Positions 8,346 to 15,422 of a DNA stretch of 27,886 bases are shown piece by piece. The notes below the pieces were generated by a model, which was not told the DNA's origin, did no database searches, and worked only from the letters and a program-made list of their open reading frames with translations. Position 1 is the stretch's first letter, and each line of letters starts with the position of its first letter. A program made the position numbers and the translations under genes. The DNA is from an uncultured Muribaculaceae bacterium (GTDB taxonomy: Bacteria > Bacteroidota > Bacteroidia > Bacteroidales > Muribaculaceae), in assembly GCA_934636465.1 (NCBI GenBank), contig CAKUAR010000025.1:1-27886 (forward strand). The letters are read 5' to 3'.

Positions 8346-8412
8346 AAGTGATAAGAAAAAACTATAATTAGTAATGTTTAGAGGCAATTGTAGATAGCTG
8401 TCAATCGCCACA

Positions 8413-8444
8413 CAAAGATAATGCAAATAGGTTGCAATGCAAAA
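8413..8444 (-). promoter_or_regulatory. promoter of udk
   Basis: On the minus strand: TTTTG (8440-8444, TTG core 8440-8442), a 19-base spacer, then TATCTTTG (8413-8420). It is about 70 bases upstream of the udk start at 8345. It lies inside the over-extended udk frame, which supports the shorter start. Confidence 0.65.
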
Positions 8445-8556
8445 TAGGCGGGGGCGCATTTTGGCTCGATTTGCATTATCTTTAGCTAAGATAAGCTGCA
8501 TCTCAGCATAATATTCAAGCAAGCTTGATATTCTGCGTTCGATTTGCATTATCTTT
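8414..8556. repeat. three copies of a 15-base word in the divergent promoter region
   Basis: ATTTGCATTATCTTT occurs exactly at 8414-8428 (minus), 8469-8483 (plus) and 8542-8556 (plus). The two plus copies are 73 bases apart. The first and last copies supply the -7 elements of the udk and hemerythrin-operon promoters; the middle one continues as TATCTTTA and is not a good promoter. The identity extends well beyond the -7 consensus, which suggests recent duplication or a shared regulator site. Confidence 0.7.
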
Positions 8557-8557
8557 G
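8525..8557 (+). promoter_or_regulatory. promoter of the hemerythrin-regulator operon
   Basis: TTG (8525-8527), a 22-base spacer, then TATCTTTG (8550-8557), about 45 bases before the start at 8602. The spacer is at the long end of the known range. Confidence 0.55.
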
Positions 8558-8601
8558 CAGATGATGACACTGATAACTAACGATAAAAATTTGATTGTGA
8601 A

Positions 8602-9291
8602 ATGATGGAATTTCTTTTTGACGGACGCAGCAAGATGTCGGACCTGCTAAGGAGCAATGCCGCCCTCATAAGGCTCATGCCTCGCTTTGGCATAGAGCTG
8701 GGGTTTGGCGACCGCACTGTGGCTGCCGTGTGCAAGCTGCATGGGGTGGACACCAACTTCTTTCTGCTGATATGCAAGATATATGCGATAGACGGCTATG
8801 TGCCGACCGACGACGAGGTGCTGACCGTGGGGCTTGAGCAGCTGATAGGCTATTTGGAGGCTTCGCACAAATATTATGTGGAGCAGCGGCTTCCGCATAT
8901 AGAGCAGCACTTGAAGCTGATTTCTGACAAGCTGCCTGAAAATGTGGCCATAGTGTTTAACAACTTTGTGATAGGCTACCGCAAAGAAGTGTCGCGCCAC
9001 TTTGAGAAAGAGGAAAAGAAGGTGTATCCATACGTGGGCAAACTGCTGCGTGGCGAGCCTACGGGCAACTACAGCATATCCACATTCCTGCACCACCACA
9101 GCGATGTGGAGGAGAAACTGGAGGACTTGACTCAAATATTGTTTAAGTATTTGCCCGGCAACGCAAACAGCGACAACACGATTGACGTGCTGTATGACCT
9201 GCTTGAGCTTGAGGACGACTTGCGCCGCCACACGCTGATAGAGGAGAAAGTGATGGCGCCACATGTGAAAGAATTGGAGGAGGAGCGATGA
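8602..9291 (+). CDS. hemerythrin-like di-iron protein, RIC/YtfE type
   Basis: A 229-residue cytoplasmic four-helix protein. The iron ligands of E. coli YtfE (His84, His129, Glu133, His160, His204, Glu208) have well-spaced counterparts: His89, His133, Glu137, His164-166, His210 and Glu214. YtfE/RIC proteins repair iron-sulfur clusters damaged by nitric oxide or peroxide; that role is inferred by family. The N-terminal part (about 1-50) resembles the ScdA-type domain but has FGIELGFGDRTV (29-40) where the family usually has a Cys-Cys pair, so the cysteines are missing. ATG occurs twice in a row at the start (8602 or 8605). The stop overlaps the next start, so this protein and the following regulator are translationally coupled. 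Good confidence in the fold, moderate in the function. Confidence 0.8.
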   Translation: MMEFLFDGRSKMSDLLRSNAALIRLMPRFGIELGFGDRTVAAVCKLHGVDTNFFLLICKIYAIDGYVPTDDEVLTVGLEQLIGYLEASHKYYVEQRLPHIEQHLKLISDKLPENVAIVFNNFVIGYRKEVSRHFEKEEKKVYPYVGKLLRGEPTGNYSISTFLHHHSDVEEKLEDLTQILFKYLPGNANSDNTIDVLYDLLELEDDLRRHTLIEEKVMAPHVKELEEER

Positions 9292-9884
9292 TGAAGACCC
9301 GAATATTGTTGGTAGAGCCGTCGGCTATTGTGGGAAAGGGACTTTTGGCTATGCTGCAAAGCCAGACGCGCGTCACCGTGGCAGATGTGGTGAGCGATGC
9401 CGACAATGTGGAGTCGCTCATAGAGGCACATCGGCCCGATGTGCTGATAATAAACCCCGACTTGGGACCAGACCTGAAGAAGATAAGAAACGTAGGCAAG
9501 GTGGCGGTAGTGGCGCTGGTGTATAGCCATGTGCCGCAATCGGTGCTCAGGCACTACGATGCCATTATTGACATTGATGCCAGCGAAACTGAAGTGGTGA
9601 GCGTGATAGACAGCGTGACCACGGTGTCGGAAGGCGACGGCGACTCACAGGGCGACGGCGAAGGACTGACAAAACGAGAAGTGTCGGTGCTGGTGCTGGT
9701 GGCCGAGGGGTTCATGAACAAGGAGATTGCCGACAAGCTGAATGTGTCGGTGCACACGGTGATTTCGCACCGCAAAAACATAACACGCAAGACTGGAATA
9801 AAGTCGGTGGCTGGTCTGACCATATATGCCATGGTCAACAACTTGATTGACAGTAAGAGCCTGGACAAAATATTCCATGTGTAG
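9288..9884 (+). CDS. NarL-type regulator with a pseudo-receiver domain
   Basis: A 198-residue DNA-binding protein. The C-terminal LuxR/NarL helix-turn-helix is complete (LTKREVSVLVLVAEG 127-141, NKEIADKLNVSVHTVISH 144-161). The N-terminal 110 residues look like a receiver fold, but the acidic pair after the first strand is Glu10-Pro11 and the phosphoryl-acceptor position in DVLIINPDL is Asn56. It therefore probably cannot be phosphorylated in the normal way. A Gly/Asp-rich linker (115-125) joins the domains. Its ATG overlaps the stop of the RIC-like gene (ATGA), preceded by GGAGGAGGAG, an unusually strong ribosome site for this phylum. No histidine kinase is adjacent. It may sense through protein contact or a ligand; target genes are unknown. 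Confidence 0.8.
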   Translation: MMKTRILLVEPSAIVGKGLLAMLQSQTRVTVADVVSDADNVESLIEAHRPDVLIINPDLGPDLKKIRNVGKVAVVALVYSHVPQSVLRHYDAIIDIDASETEVVSVIDSVTTVSEGDGDSQGDGEGLTKREVSVLVLVAEGFMNKEIADKLNVSVHTVISHRKNITRKTGIKSVAGLTIYAMVNNLIDSKSLDKIFHV

Positions 9885-9982
9885 TCATTTGCCACTGACA
9901 AGTGGGTGAGTGGTTACAGGCTTTTTTTGCCGCACCAGTTAATGTTTTTATGCAAAAATGTGTGGTTTTTGTAAAAAATATA

Positions 9983-9990
9983 TAATTTTG
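9983..9990 (+). promoter_or_regulatory. possible -7 element upstream of the beta-propeller gene
   Basis: TAATTTTG fits TAnnTTTG, 106 bases before the start at 10096, but no TTG is found at the right distance. The rest of the 9885-10095 gap is A/T-rich with no other clear signal. A T-rich run after a short CCACT/AGTGG stem (near 9892-9930) could end the previous operon. Confidence 0.25.
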
Positions 9991-10000
9991 TGCGTGTGAG

Positions 10001-10028
10001 TGGCAAGTGAAGTTTGCACTTTTTGCCA
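10001..10028 (+). promoter_or_regulatory. hairpin in the probable 5' leader
   Basis: TGGCA-AGTG (10001-10009) pairs with CACT (10017-10020) and TGCCA (10024-10028) with a 3-base bulge, giving a 9-bp stem about 70 bases before the start codon. Role unknown. Confidence 0.3.
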
Positions 10029-10095
10029 GCACAAGAACCATTGATATATAAACTGTAAAAATAAACCAAGTTTAATTATAAAAACTACAGAAATT

Positions 10096-11751
10096 ATGAA
10101 GATTAAGTACGTGATCTTTTCTGCATTAGGAATGCTTGCCCTTAATGCAGGCGCAGCTGACAATGTTTTGCAAATCAAAAATTTGAGTATCGTGGCTGGA
10201 ACACCAACCGACATGAACAAAGAGGGTGTGGCGTTTGTTTACTCACCAAGCATCATGCTTCACGCTGATGGCAGCGCCGACGCCTGGATGGGAGGCCCTG
10301 GATTTGAATGGACGTCGCAGAGCGTGTCGCTTGGCAAGGGCTCAAGTACGCCATACCAATTGGGCAACGGTAGTTGCACAGGTTTGTCGGTAGAGACAAC
10401 AAAGGATTTCTACTCGGTTTCGTTCCGCTGCCCAGGTTGGTCAACTAACACGCAGGGCTTGACAATAGCTGTGTATAAGTGGGACACTGATTTCGACACC
10501 ACAACCGATGGCGACCCATATTACTCAAAACGTTTCGACCCATTTAACGATAACGCATCGCTGACCATAACCAACGGTGAGGCTGCGGAAAAAGACAAAA
10601 CAATAAAATTCCCTGCCGGCAAATATGTGTTTATGCTGTGTGATGGCACTGCCAGAGATGGTGCACAAGCCGGTGTGTGGACTTTCAGTGAGCTTGGCGA
10701 TGACCAAGACGTGAAAGTGCAACGCTACGACAATTATTTCCCGGTTGACGGTTCGCTTGACGCAAAATTGGCCTATGAAGCCGACGCCATAAGAAGCGGT
10801 TCTTGCAACAACACCATATACCACCAAAGCAGTGCCAATGGAAAAGATTGGGCAGCTCCAACTCGAGTCATGATAGGTGACTATGGCGCAGGCGACCAAG
10901 TGTTCTGCCATGAGCCATCGCTGGTAAAAGCCGGTGAATATTACTATGCTGTGTATTTTGGCGCAGTGCCAGAGCACTATAATCTTTGCATTGCCCGCAG
11001 CAAAAACGCAGATGGTCCGTGGGAGAAATGGAACGGAACAGGCTGGGGCGGCAAAGCCAAAGATTTGAGAATCGGCGGTTACATAGCAAAATATCCGTCG
11101 GTGTTGATAAAGGACAACACCGTGTATATCTATGCCTTCGGTTATGAATATTCTGAGGACGAAGGGAACTTCCGTCTTGTTACTGCTCCTCTGGGCGAGA
11201 ACTGGCCGGCACAACTGGAAGACCAAGGCGAGATAGCATCAGTTAAGGAAGGTGGTGTTAACCAAAAATTCATTGTTAAATATTGCGATGATATAAATGA
11301 ATTTATTGGCACAGTGTCGAAGGCTCTTGGCGATGACAAATATGAGTGCAACGTGTGGGAGTCGGCTGACGGCAAAAACTTCACTAAAGTGGGGGTGATG
11401 CCTGGACTTGCTGAGGGCGCCAACGACGTGCAGTTCTCTGGCGATGAGCTTGGCCACATCAACGTCAACAAGCAGCAATATCTGGGATATTATCACGGAG
11501 CATTTGCTGGCTGGAGTGCAGCCCTCGCTCCTTTGACAATCACCGGGCAGTCAGGCGTGAGCAAGGTGAACACTGCTTCAGCTCTGGTTTATGCCACCAA
11601 GGGTGCAATAAACGTGACTGAAGGTGTGGAAGTGCAAGTGTATAGCGCAGCAGGCGCATACGTGGGCGCAACCAACGGAACAATCGCAGTGCCGGCTGGC
11701 GTGTATGTGGTGCGCATGGGCGACAAGACTTTCAAGGTGCTCGTGAAATAA
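10096..11751 (+). CDS. secreted beta-propeller protein, glycosidase-like, T9SS-like tail
   Basis: A 551-residue exported protein. A Sec signal peptide is clear (MKIKYVIFSALGMLALNAGAA). The body has features of five-bladed beta-propeller glycosidases (GH43/GH32/GH117-like): YSPSIMLHADGSADAWMGG (49-67), then, after a gap, FCHEPSLVKAGEYYYAVYFG (270-289), IARSKNADGPWEKW (299-312) and YPSVLIKDNTVYIYAFGY (333-350). Residues about 70-230 do not look like propeller blades and could be an inserted beta-sandwich. Residues 500-551 (VYSAAGAYVG, PAGVYVVRMGDKTFKVLVK) look like a T9SS type A sorting tail. The substrate cannot be told, and catalytic residues were not assigned with confidence. It lies just before a second secreted glycan-active gene and there is no SusC/SusD pair in the window. 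Confidence 0.7.
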   Translation: MKIKYVIFSALGMLALNAGAADNVLQIKNLSIVAGTPTDMNKEGVAFVYSPSIMLHADGSADAWMGGPGFEWTSQSVSLGKGSSTPYQLGNGSCTGLSVETTKDFYSVSFRCPGWSTNTQGLTIAVYKWDTDFDTTTDGDPYYSKRFDPFNDNASLTITNGEAAEKDKTIKFPAGKYVFMLCDGTARDGAQAGVWTFSELGDDQDVKVQRYDNYFPVDGSLDAKLAYEADAIRSGSCNNTIYHQSSANGKDWAAPTRVMIGDYGAGDQVFCHEPSLVKAGEYYYAVYFGAVPEHYNLCIARSKNADGPWEKWNGTGWGGKAKDLRIGGYIAKYPSVLIKDNTVYIYAFGYEYSEDEGNFRLVTAPLGENWPAQLEDQGEIASVKEGGVNQKFIVKYCDDINEFIGTVSKALGDDKYECNVWESADGKNFTKVGVMPGLAEGANDVQFSGDELGHINVNKQQYLGYYHGAFAGWSAALAPLTITGQSGVSKVNTASALVYATKGAINVTEGVEVQVYSAAGAYVGATNGTIAVPAGVYVVRMGDKTFKVLVK

Positions 11752-11779
11752 GCAATAAAGAGAAATAATCATATTTTGC

Positions 11780-11821
11780 AGCAAGCCGTGCCATTGGTGG
11801 AATGGCTTGCTGTGTGTTTTT
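11780..11821 (+). terminator. terminator or attenuator between the two secreted-protein genes
   Basis: AGCAAGCC (11780-11787) pairs perfectly with GGCTTGCT (11804-11811), with an inner CCA/TGG, followed by GTGTGTTTTT. It ends only about 15 bases before the start of the downstream gene, leaving no room for a separate promoter after it. Confidence 0.7.
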
Positions 11822-11836
11822 AATGAATGTATCTAC

Positions 11837-14443
11837 ATGACATTTAGAAAAGAAATTATAGCACTTGGAGTGGCTGTTTGTGGCCTGATTGGCACATCGG
11901 CTGCCAATGTTCAGAACTACACCATCGACGTGGATATGAGCATAGTGGCTGGTGGCGGAGGCATATTGTTCTCACACGGCACATCTGGCTACATGCTGTG
12001 GAACTTTGTGAAAAACGGGAGCAAGGTCACCATAGAGCCAACGCCGATAGTGGGAGGTGAAAACTACTACGATGACGTGCCGGTGGGTGAATGTGCCTAT
12101 GCAAGCAAAATGCACGTGAATCTGGCTGTGGCAGGAAATGTGGTGACCACAACAGTCAACGGCAAGGAAATAGGCAAATATACTGACACATATAATGTGA
12201 TAACTGACACGCAGGTTGGATTTTATGCCACAAACAAAAACAATGAACGCCAGAGTGTGACTTTTGACAACGTGGAGGTGAAAAGTGGTGAACAAGTGCT
12301 CGTGAACGAGGATTTTGAGGAAGCCACAATTGTTAAGTATTTTGAAAACAATTATGTGGCTGAGGTCAATGGCAACCATGTGCTGCAACTGAAGCCGTCG
12401 TTTAAAAACGACATCGCCGTGTGGCAACGCGCAACACCTGTTGATGAAGCCTCGGTGGGTGCAGAGAGCGACTATTGGGCTGTGACCGATGCATTGGGGC
12501 GCGAAGTGACACCATATAGCACCGAAATGGGCGAGCAGCTAAAGAAGGAGAAGAAAGTGGCTTTGTTTTACTGGACATGGCACCAATCAAACAACTCAAA
12601 CACCGATGTGGTGAAGAATGTGTCACGCGTGCTGCACAAATATCCAGAAGCCATGCAAGACCCCGACCACCGTGCCTGGAAAGGCCGCAGCGGCCACTAC
12701 TATTGGGGAGAACCAATATTTGGTTACTATAGAACTGATGACCCATGGGTGCTGCGCAAGCACGCAGAAATGCTTGCCGACGCCAAGGTGGACGTTGTGT
12801 TTTTTGACTGCACCAACGGTGATTTTACATGGGACGTGTCGTATAAAACACTGCTCAAAGTGTGGAACAAGGCCAAAAAAGATGGCGTGAATGTGCCAAA
12901 AGTGTCGTTTATGTTCCCATTTCGCCCGACAGATGGCTCAAAGACAGCTATAACGAGGGTGTATAACGAATGGTTTAAGTCGGGCGTGTATAAAAACTTG
13001 TGGTTTGTGTGGAAGGGCAAACCTATGATTATGGGCTATCCCGACAACTTTAACGAGAACATTGCCGAGGAGAAAGAAATAATTGACTTCTTCACATGGC
13101 GTCCGGGGCAGCCCGACTATGTGACAGGTCCATCTCGAAGCAACCAGTGGGGCTGGCTTGAAACCCAACAGCATGGCTACACCAAAACTGCAACCGGCAA
13201 CTATGAGGAAGTGCCGGTGGGTGTGGCGCAGAATGCAAGTGAATGGAGCAACGGACACTGCTGTGCCTTTGCACGAAGCAACACATTTGGTCGCAGCTAC
13301 TCAAAAACCAAGGGCTTTGACCCGCGTGCCGATGCTTATCTGTATGGGTGGAACTTTGACGAGCAGTGGGACAACGCCTATAAAATAGACCCTGAACTCG
13401 TGTTTGTGACAGGCTGGAACGAATGGACGAGCGGGGCTTACTACAAGTCGAGCGACTGGCCGTCTGACCTGTATAATATATCATTCGTTGACGAGTTTGA
13501 CTGGGATCGCAGCCGCGATGTGGAGCCAACCAAGGATTGGGGCGACAATGGCGATGTGTATTACTGCCGTCTGGTGGATAGAGTGAGAAAATTCAAGGGT
13601 ATGCTGAAACGCCCCGACGTGTCGGCTCCAAAGACAATATCGCTTAGCGACTTTGGCGCATGGGAAGCTGTGAAACCTTTCTATAAGGCATATCGCGGCA
13701 ACATAACCCACCGCGACCACAAGGGCATAGACAACACCTATTACACCAACAACACTGGCCGCAACGACATTGTGGGCGCCAAGGTGGCTCGTGACGCAAG
13801 CAAGGTGTACTTTTATGTGCAGACCAACTCTAACATGACGGCATATACTGACAAGAACTGGATGATGCTGTTTATTGACATTGACCGAGACAAGTCAACA
13901 GGTTGGCAGGGATATGACTATGTGATAAACAGAGTGAGCCCATCGGCCACACAAGTGGTTGTGGAGAAGAATGTGGGCGGCACATGGAACTGGGAGGCCT
14001 GCGGCAGCTGCGAATATGTGGTGAACGGCAAAGAAATGGCACTGGCAATAGACCGCAACGTGTTGACGGCCGGCACAGGCACTGCCTATAACTTTGAGTT
14101 TAAGTGGTGTGACAATCTGCAGGACTTGGGCAACATAATGGACTTTTATGTGAGTGGTGATGTGGCTCCTGGCGGCAGGTTCAACTATGTGTTTGACACC
14201 AAAGACAACTCTGGCGTGGTGAATGTGCAGACCGACGGCAAAGTGGAAGTGTATCCGAATCCTGCATCTGACAAGGTGTTTGTGCAAGGCATCACAGGCC
14301 GTGCCTATGTGGTGGAAACAGGCTCTGGACGTGTGCTTGCTTCGGGCGCATGTGGCGACACCGGCATAGATGTGTCGGGGCTTGCTCCTGGCATATATCT
14401 GGTGAAAGCAGGAACCACTGTGCATAAGTTCATCAAGAAATAG
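11837..14443 (+). CDS. secreted GH71/GH99-like glycoside hydrolase with CBM9-like domain and T9SS tail
   Basis: An 868-residue exported protein, counting from MTFRKE at 11837; an upstream ATG at 11807 would lie inside the terminator stem region, before the signal peptide. Signal peptide 1-23. Residues about 25-165 look like a concanavalin/jelly-roll binding domain (VGFYATNKNNERQSVTFDNVEV). Residues about 210-590 are GH71/GH99-like: VALFYWTWHQ (241-250), DVVFFDCTNGDFTW (319-332), VTGWNEWTSG (524-533), then SRDVEP (559-564). Residues about 615-790 resemble a CBM9-type domain (FIDIDRDKSTGWQGYDY at 679-695). Residues 803-868 form a T9SS type A tail (EVYPNPASDKVFV, GLAPGIYLVKAG, HKFIKK). GH99 enzymes cut alpha-mannan or mannoside bonds with an endo mode; the substrate here is unknown. 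The GH99 Glu-x-x-Glu pair appears as Glu529-x-x-Ser532. Confidence 0.8.
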   Translation: MTFRKEIIALGVAVCGLIGTSAANVQNYTIDVDMSIVAGGGGILFSHGTSGYMLWNFVKNGSKVTIEPTPIVGGENYYDDVPVGECAYASKMHVNLAVAGNVVTTTVNGKEIGKYTDTYNVITDTQVGFYATNKNNERQSVTFDNVEVKSGEQVLVNEDFEEATIVKYFENNYVAEVNGNHVLQLKPSFKNDIAVWQRATPVDEASVGAESDYWAVTDALGREVTPYSTEMGEQLKKEKKVALFYWTWHQSNNSNTDVVKNVSRVLHKYPEAMQDPDHRAWKGRSGHYYWGEPIFGYYRTDDPWVLRKHAEMLADAKVDVVFFDCTNGDFTWDVSYKTLLKVWNKAKKDGVNVPKVSFMFPFRPTDGSKTAITRVYNEWFKSGVYKNLWFVWKGKPMIMGYPDNFNENIAEEKEIIDFFTWRPGQPDYVTGPSRSNQWGWLETQQHGYTKTATGNYEEVPVGVAQNASEWSNGHCCAFARSNTFGRSYSKTKGFDPRADAYLYGWNFDEQWDNAYKIDPELVFVTGWNEWTSGAYYKSSDWPSDLYNISFVDEFDWDRSRDVEPTKDWGDNGDVYYCRLVDRVRKFKGMLKRPDVSAPKTISLSDFGAWEAVKPFYKAYRGNITHRDHKGIDNTYYTNNTGRNDIVGAKVARDASKVYFYVQTNSNMTAYTDKNWMMLFIDIDRDKSTGWQGYDYVINRVSPSATQVVVEKNVGGTWNWEACGSCEYVVNGKEMALAIDRNVLTAGTGTAYNFEFKWCDNLQDLGNIMDFYVSGDVAPGGRFNYVFDTKDNSGVVNVQTDGKVEVYPNPASDKVFVQGITGRAYVVETGSGRVLASGACGDTGIDVSGLAPGIYLVKAGTTVHKFIKK

Positions 14444-14488
14444 CAAAGGCGAAAGGCAAAGCGATACTTGTCACGCGATGACAACACG

Positions 14489-14523
14489 GCAAGGGCATCT
14501 GATGCAGGTGTCCTTGCTTTTTT
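14489..14523 (+). terminator. intrinsic terminator after the GH99-like gene
   Basis: GCAAGG (14489-14494) and CCTTGC (14512-14517) form a stem followed directly by TTTTTT. The loop contains a further short GCATC/GATGC complement. Confidence 0.75.
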
Positions 14524-14594
14524 GCAGCTTTGGGTCGGGATAGGTGCATAACGGAGATAATGTGGTATTTTCGTGCCAATTTAAATGTCGGATT

Positions 14595-14624
14595 TTGTGT
14601 AAAGCTATGTTTGACGTATCTTTG
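14595..14624 (+). promoter_or_regulatory. promoter of the mlaE-mlaF operon
   Basis: TTG (14595-14597, within TTTTG), a 19-base spacer, then TATCTTTG (14617-14624), 35 bases before the start at 14660. A near-perfect match to the Bacteroidetes consensus. Confidence 0.75.
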
Positions 14625-14659
14625 CCGATGTATTATTTTGACAGAAAATCATCTAAAAA

Positions 14660-15400
14660 ATGACAAATATACTCGACAAGTTCGGCGACTACTGCGTGTT
14701 TATATGGCGTTGCATTGCCGTGCCCGAAAAAATCAAGGTGTTTTTTAAGAACTATTTGAGCGAAATCAGCAAACTCGGCATCGACTCCATTCCTCTGATT
14801 TTGATAGTGTCGCTGTTTATAGGCGCACTGTGCACCATATTGATTAAAATGGAAATATCAAATCCGCTGCTGCCACGCTACTCGCTTGGACTGACCACGC
14901 GCGAGATTATCATTCTGGAGTTCTCGTCAACCATATTGTGCTTGATACTTGCCGGTAAGATTGGCTCTAACATAGCGTCGGAGATAGGTACTATGCGTGT
15001 CACGGAGCAGATTGACGCAATGGACATAATGGGCATCAACTCGGCAAACTATGTGGTTATGCCAAAAATTCTGGGGCTGGTGACCATAATGCCGTTTTTA
15101 GTTGTGATTTGCATGTTCACGGCTCTGTTTGGCGGCTACTTGACGTGTATAATCACGCAACTTGTGCCGGTAGAGGACTATGTGTATGGCATACAGACCT
15201 ATTTCGTTGAGTGGTATGTGTGGTTCGCACTGATTAAGTCGTTGTTTTTCGGCTATATCATATCAAGCATATCATCGTATTACGGCTACAGGGTGAAAGG
15301 CGGCTCAATAGAAGTGGGCAAGGCCAGCACCGACGCCGTGGTGGTGAGCAATATAATGATTCTGGTGGTTGACGTGGTGTTGACCAAGTTGCTGCTGTAA
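14660..15400 (+). CDS. mlaE: MlaE-family lipid ABC transporter permease
   Basis: A 246-residue inner-membrane permease of the MlaE family, which moves phospholipids (or sterol-like lipids in other groups) between inner and outer membrane. An N-terminal amphipathic stretch (10-35) is followed by about five hydrophobic segments (44-64, 83-100, 134-165, 185-207, 226-246). The family core AGKIGSNIASEIGTMRV (98-114) and EQIDAMDIMGI (116-126) is intact. It is followed after 22 bases by the matching ATPase. The substrate-binding MlaD gene is not in the window. Confidence 0.9.
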   Translation: MTNILDKFGDYCVFIWRCIAVPEKIKVFFKNYLSEISKLGIDSIPLILIVSLFIGALCTILIKMEISNPLLPRYSLGLTTREIIILEFSSTILCLILAGKIGSNIASEIGTMRVTEQIDAMDIMGINSANYVVMPKILGLVTIMPFLVVICMFTALFGGYLTCIITQLVPVEDYVYGIQTYFVEWYVWFALIKSLFFGYIISSISSYYGYRVKGGSIEVGKASTDAVVVSNIMILVVDVVLTKLLL

Positions 15401-15422
15401 TAAAAACGAGGGGAGACAAGAC

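Noticed and set aside
10096..14443. A full polysaccharide utilisation locus
   Set aside because: No SusC, SusD, hybrid two-component or ECF regulator gene lies next to the two secreted proteins in this window.
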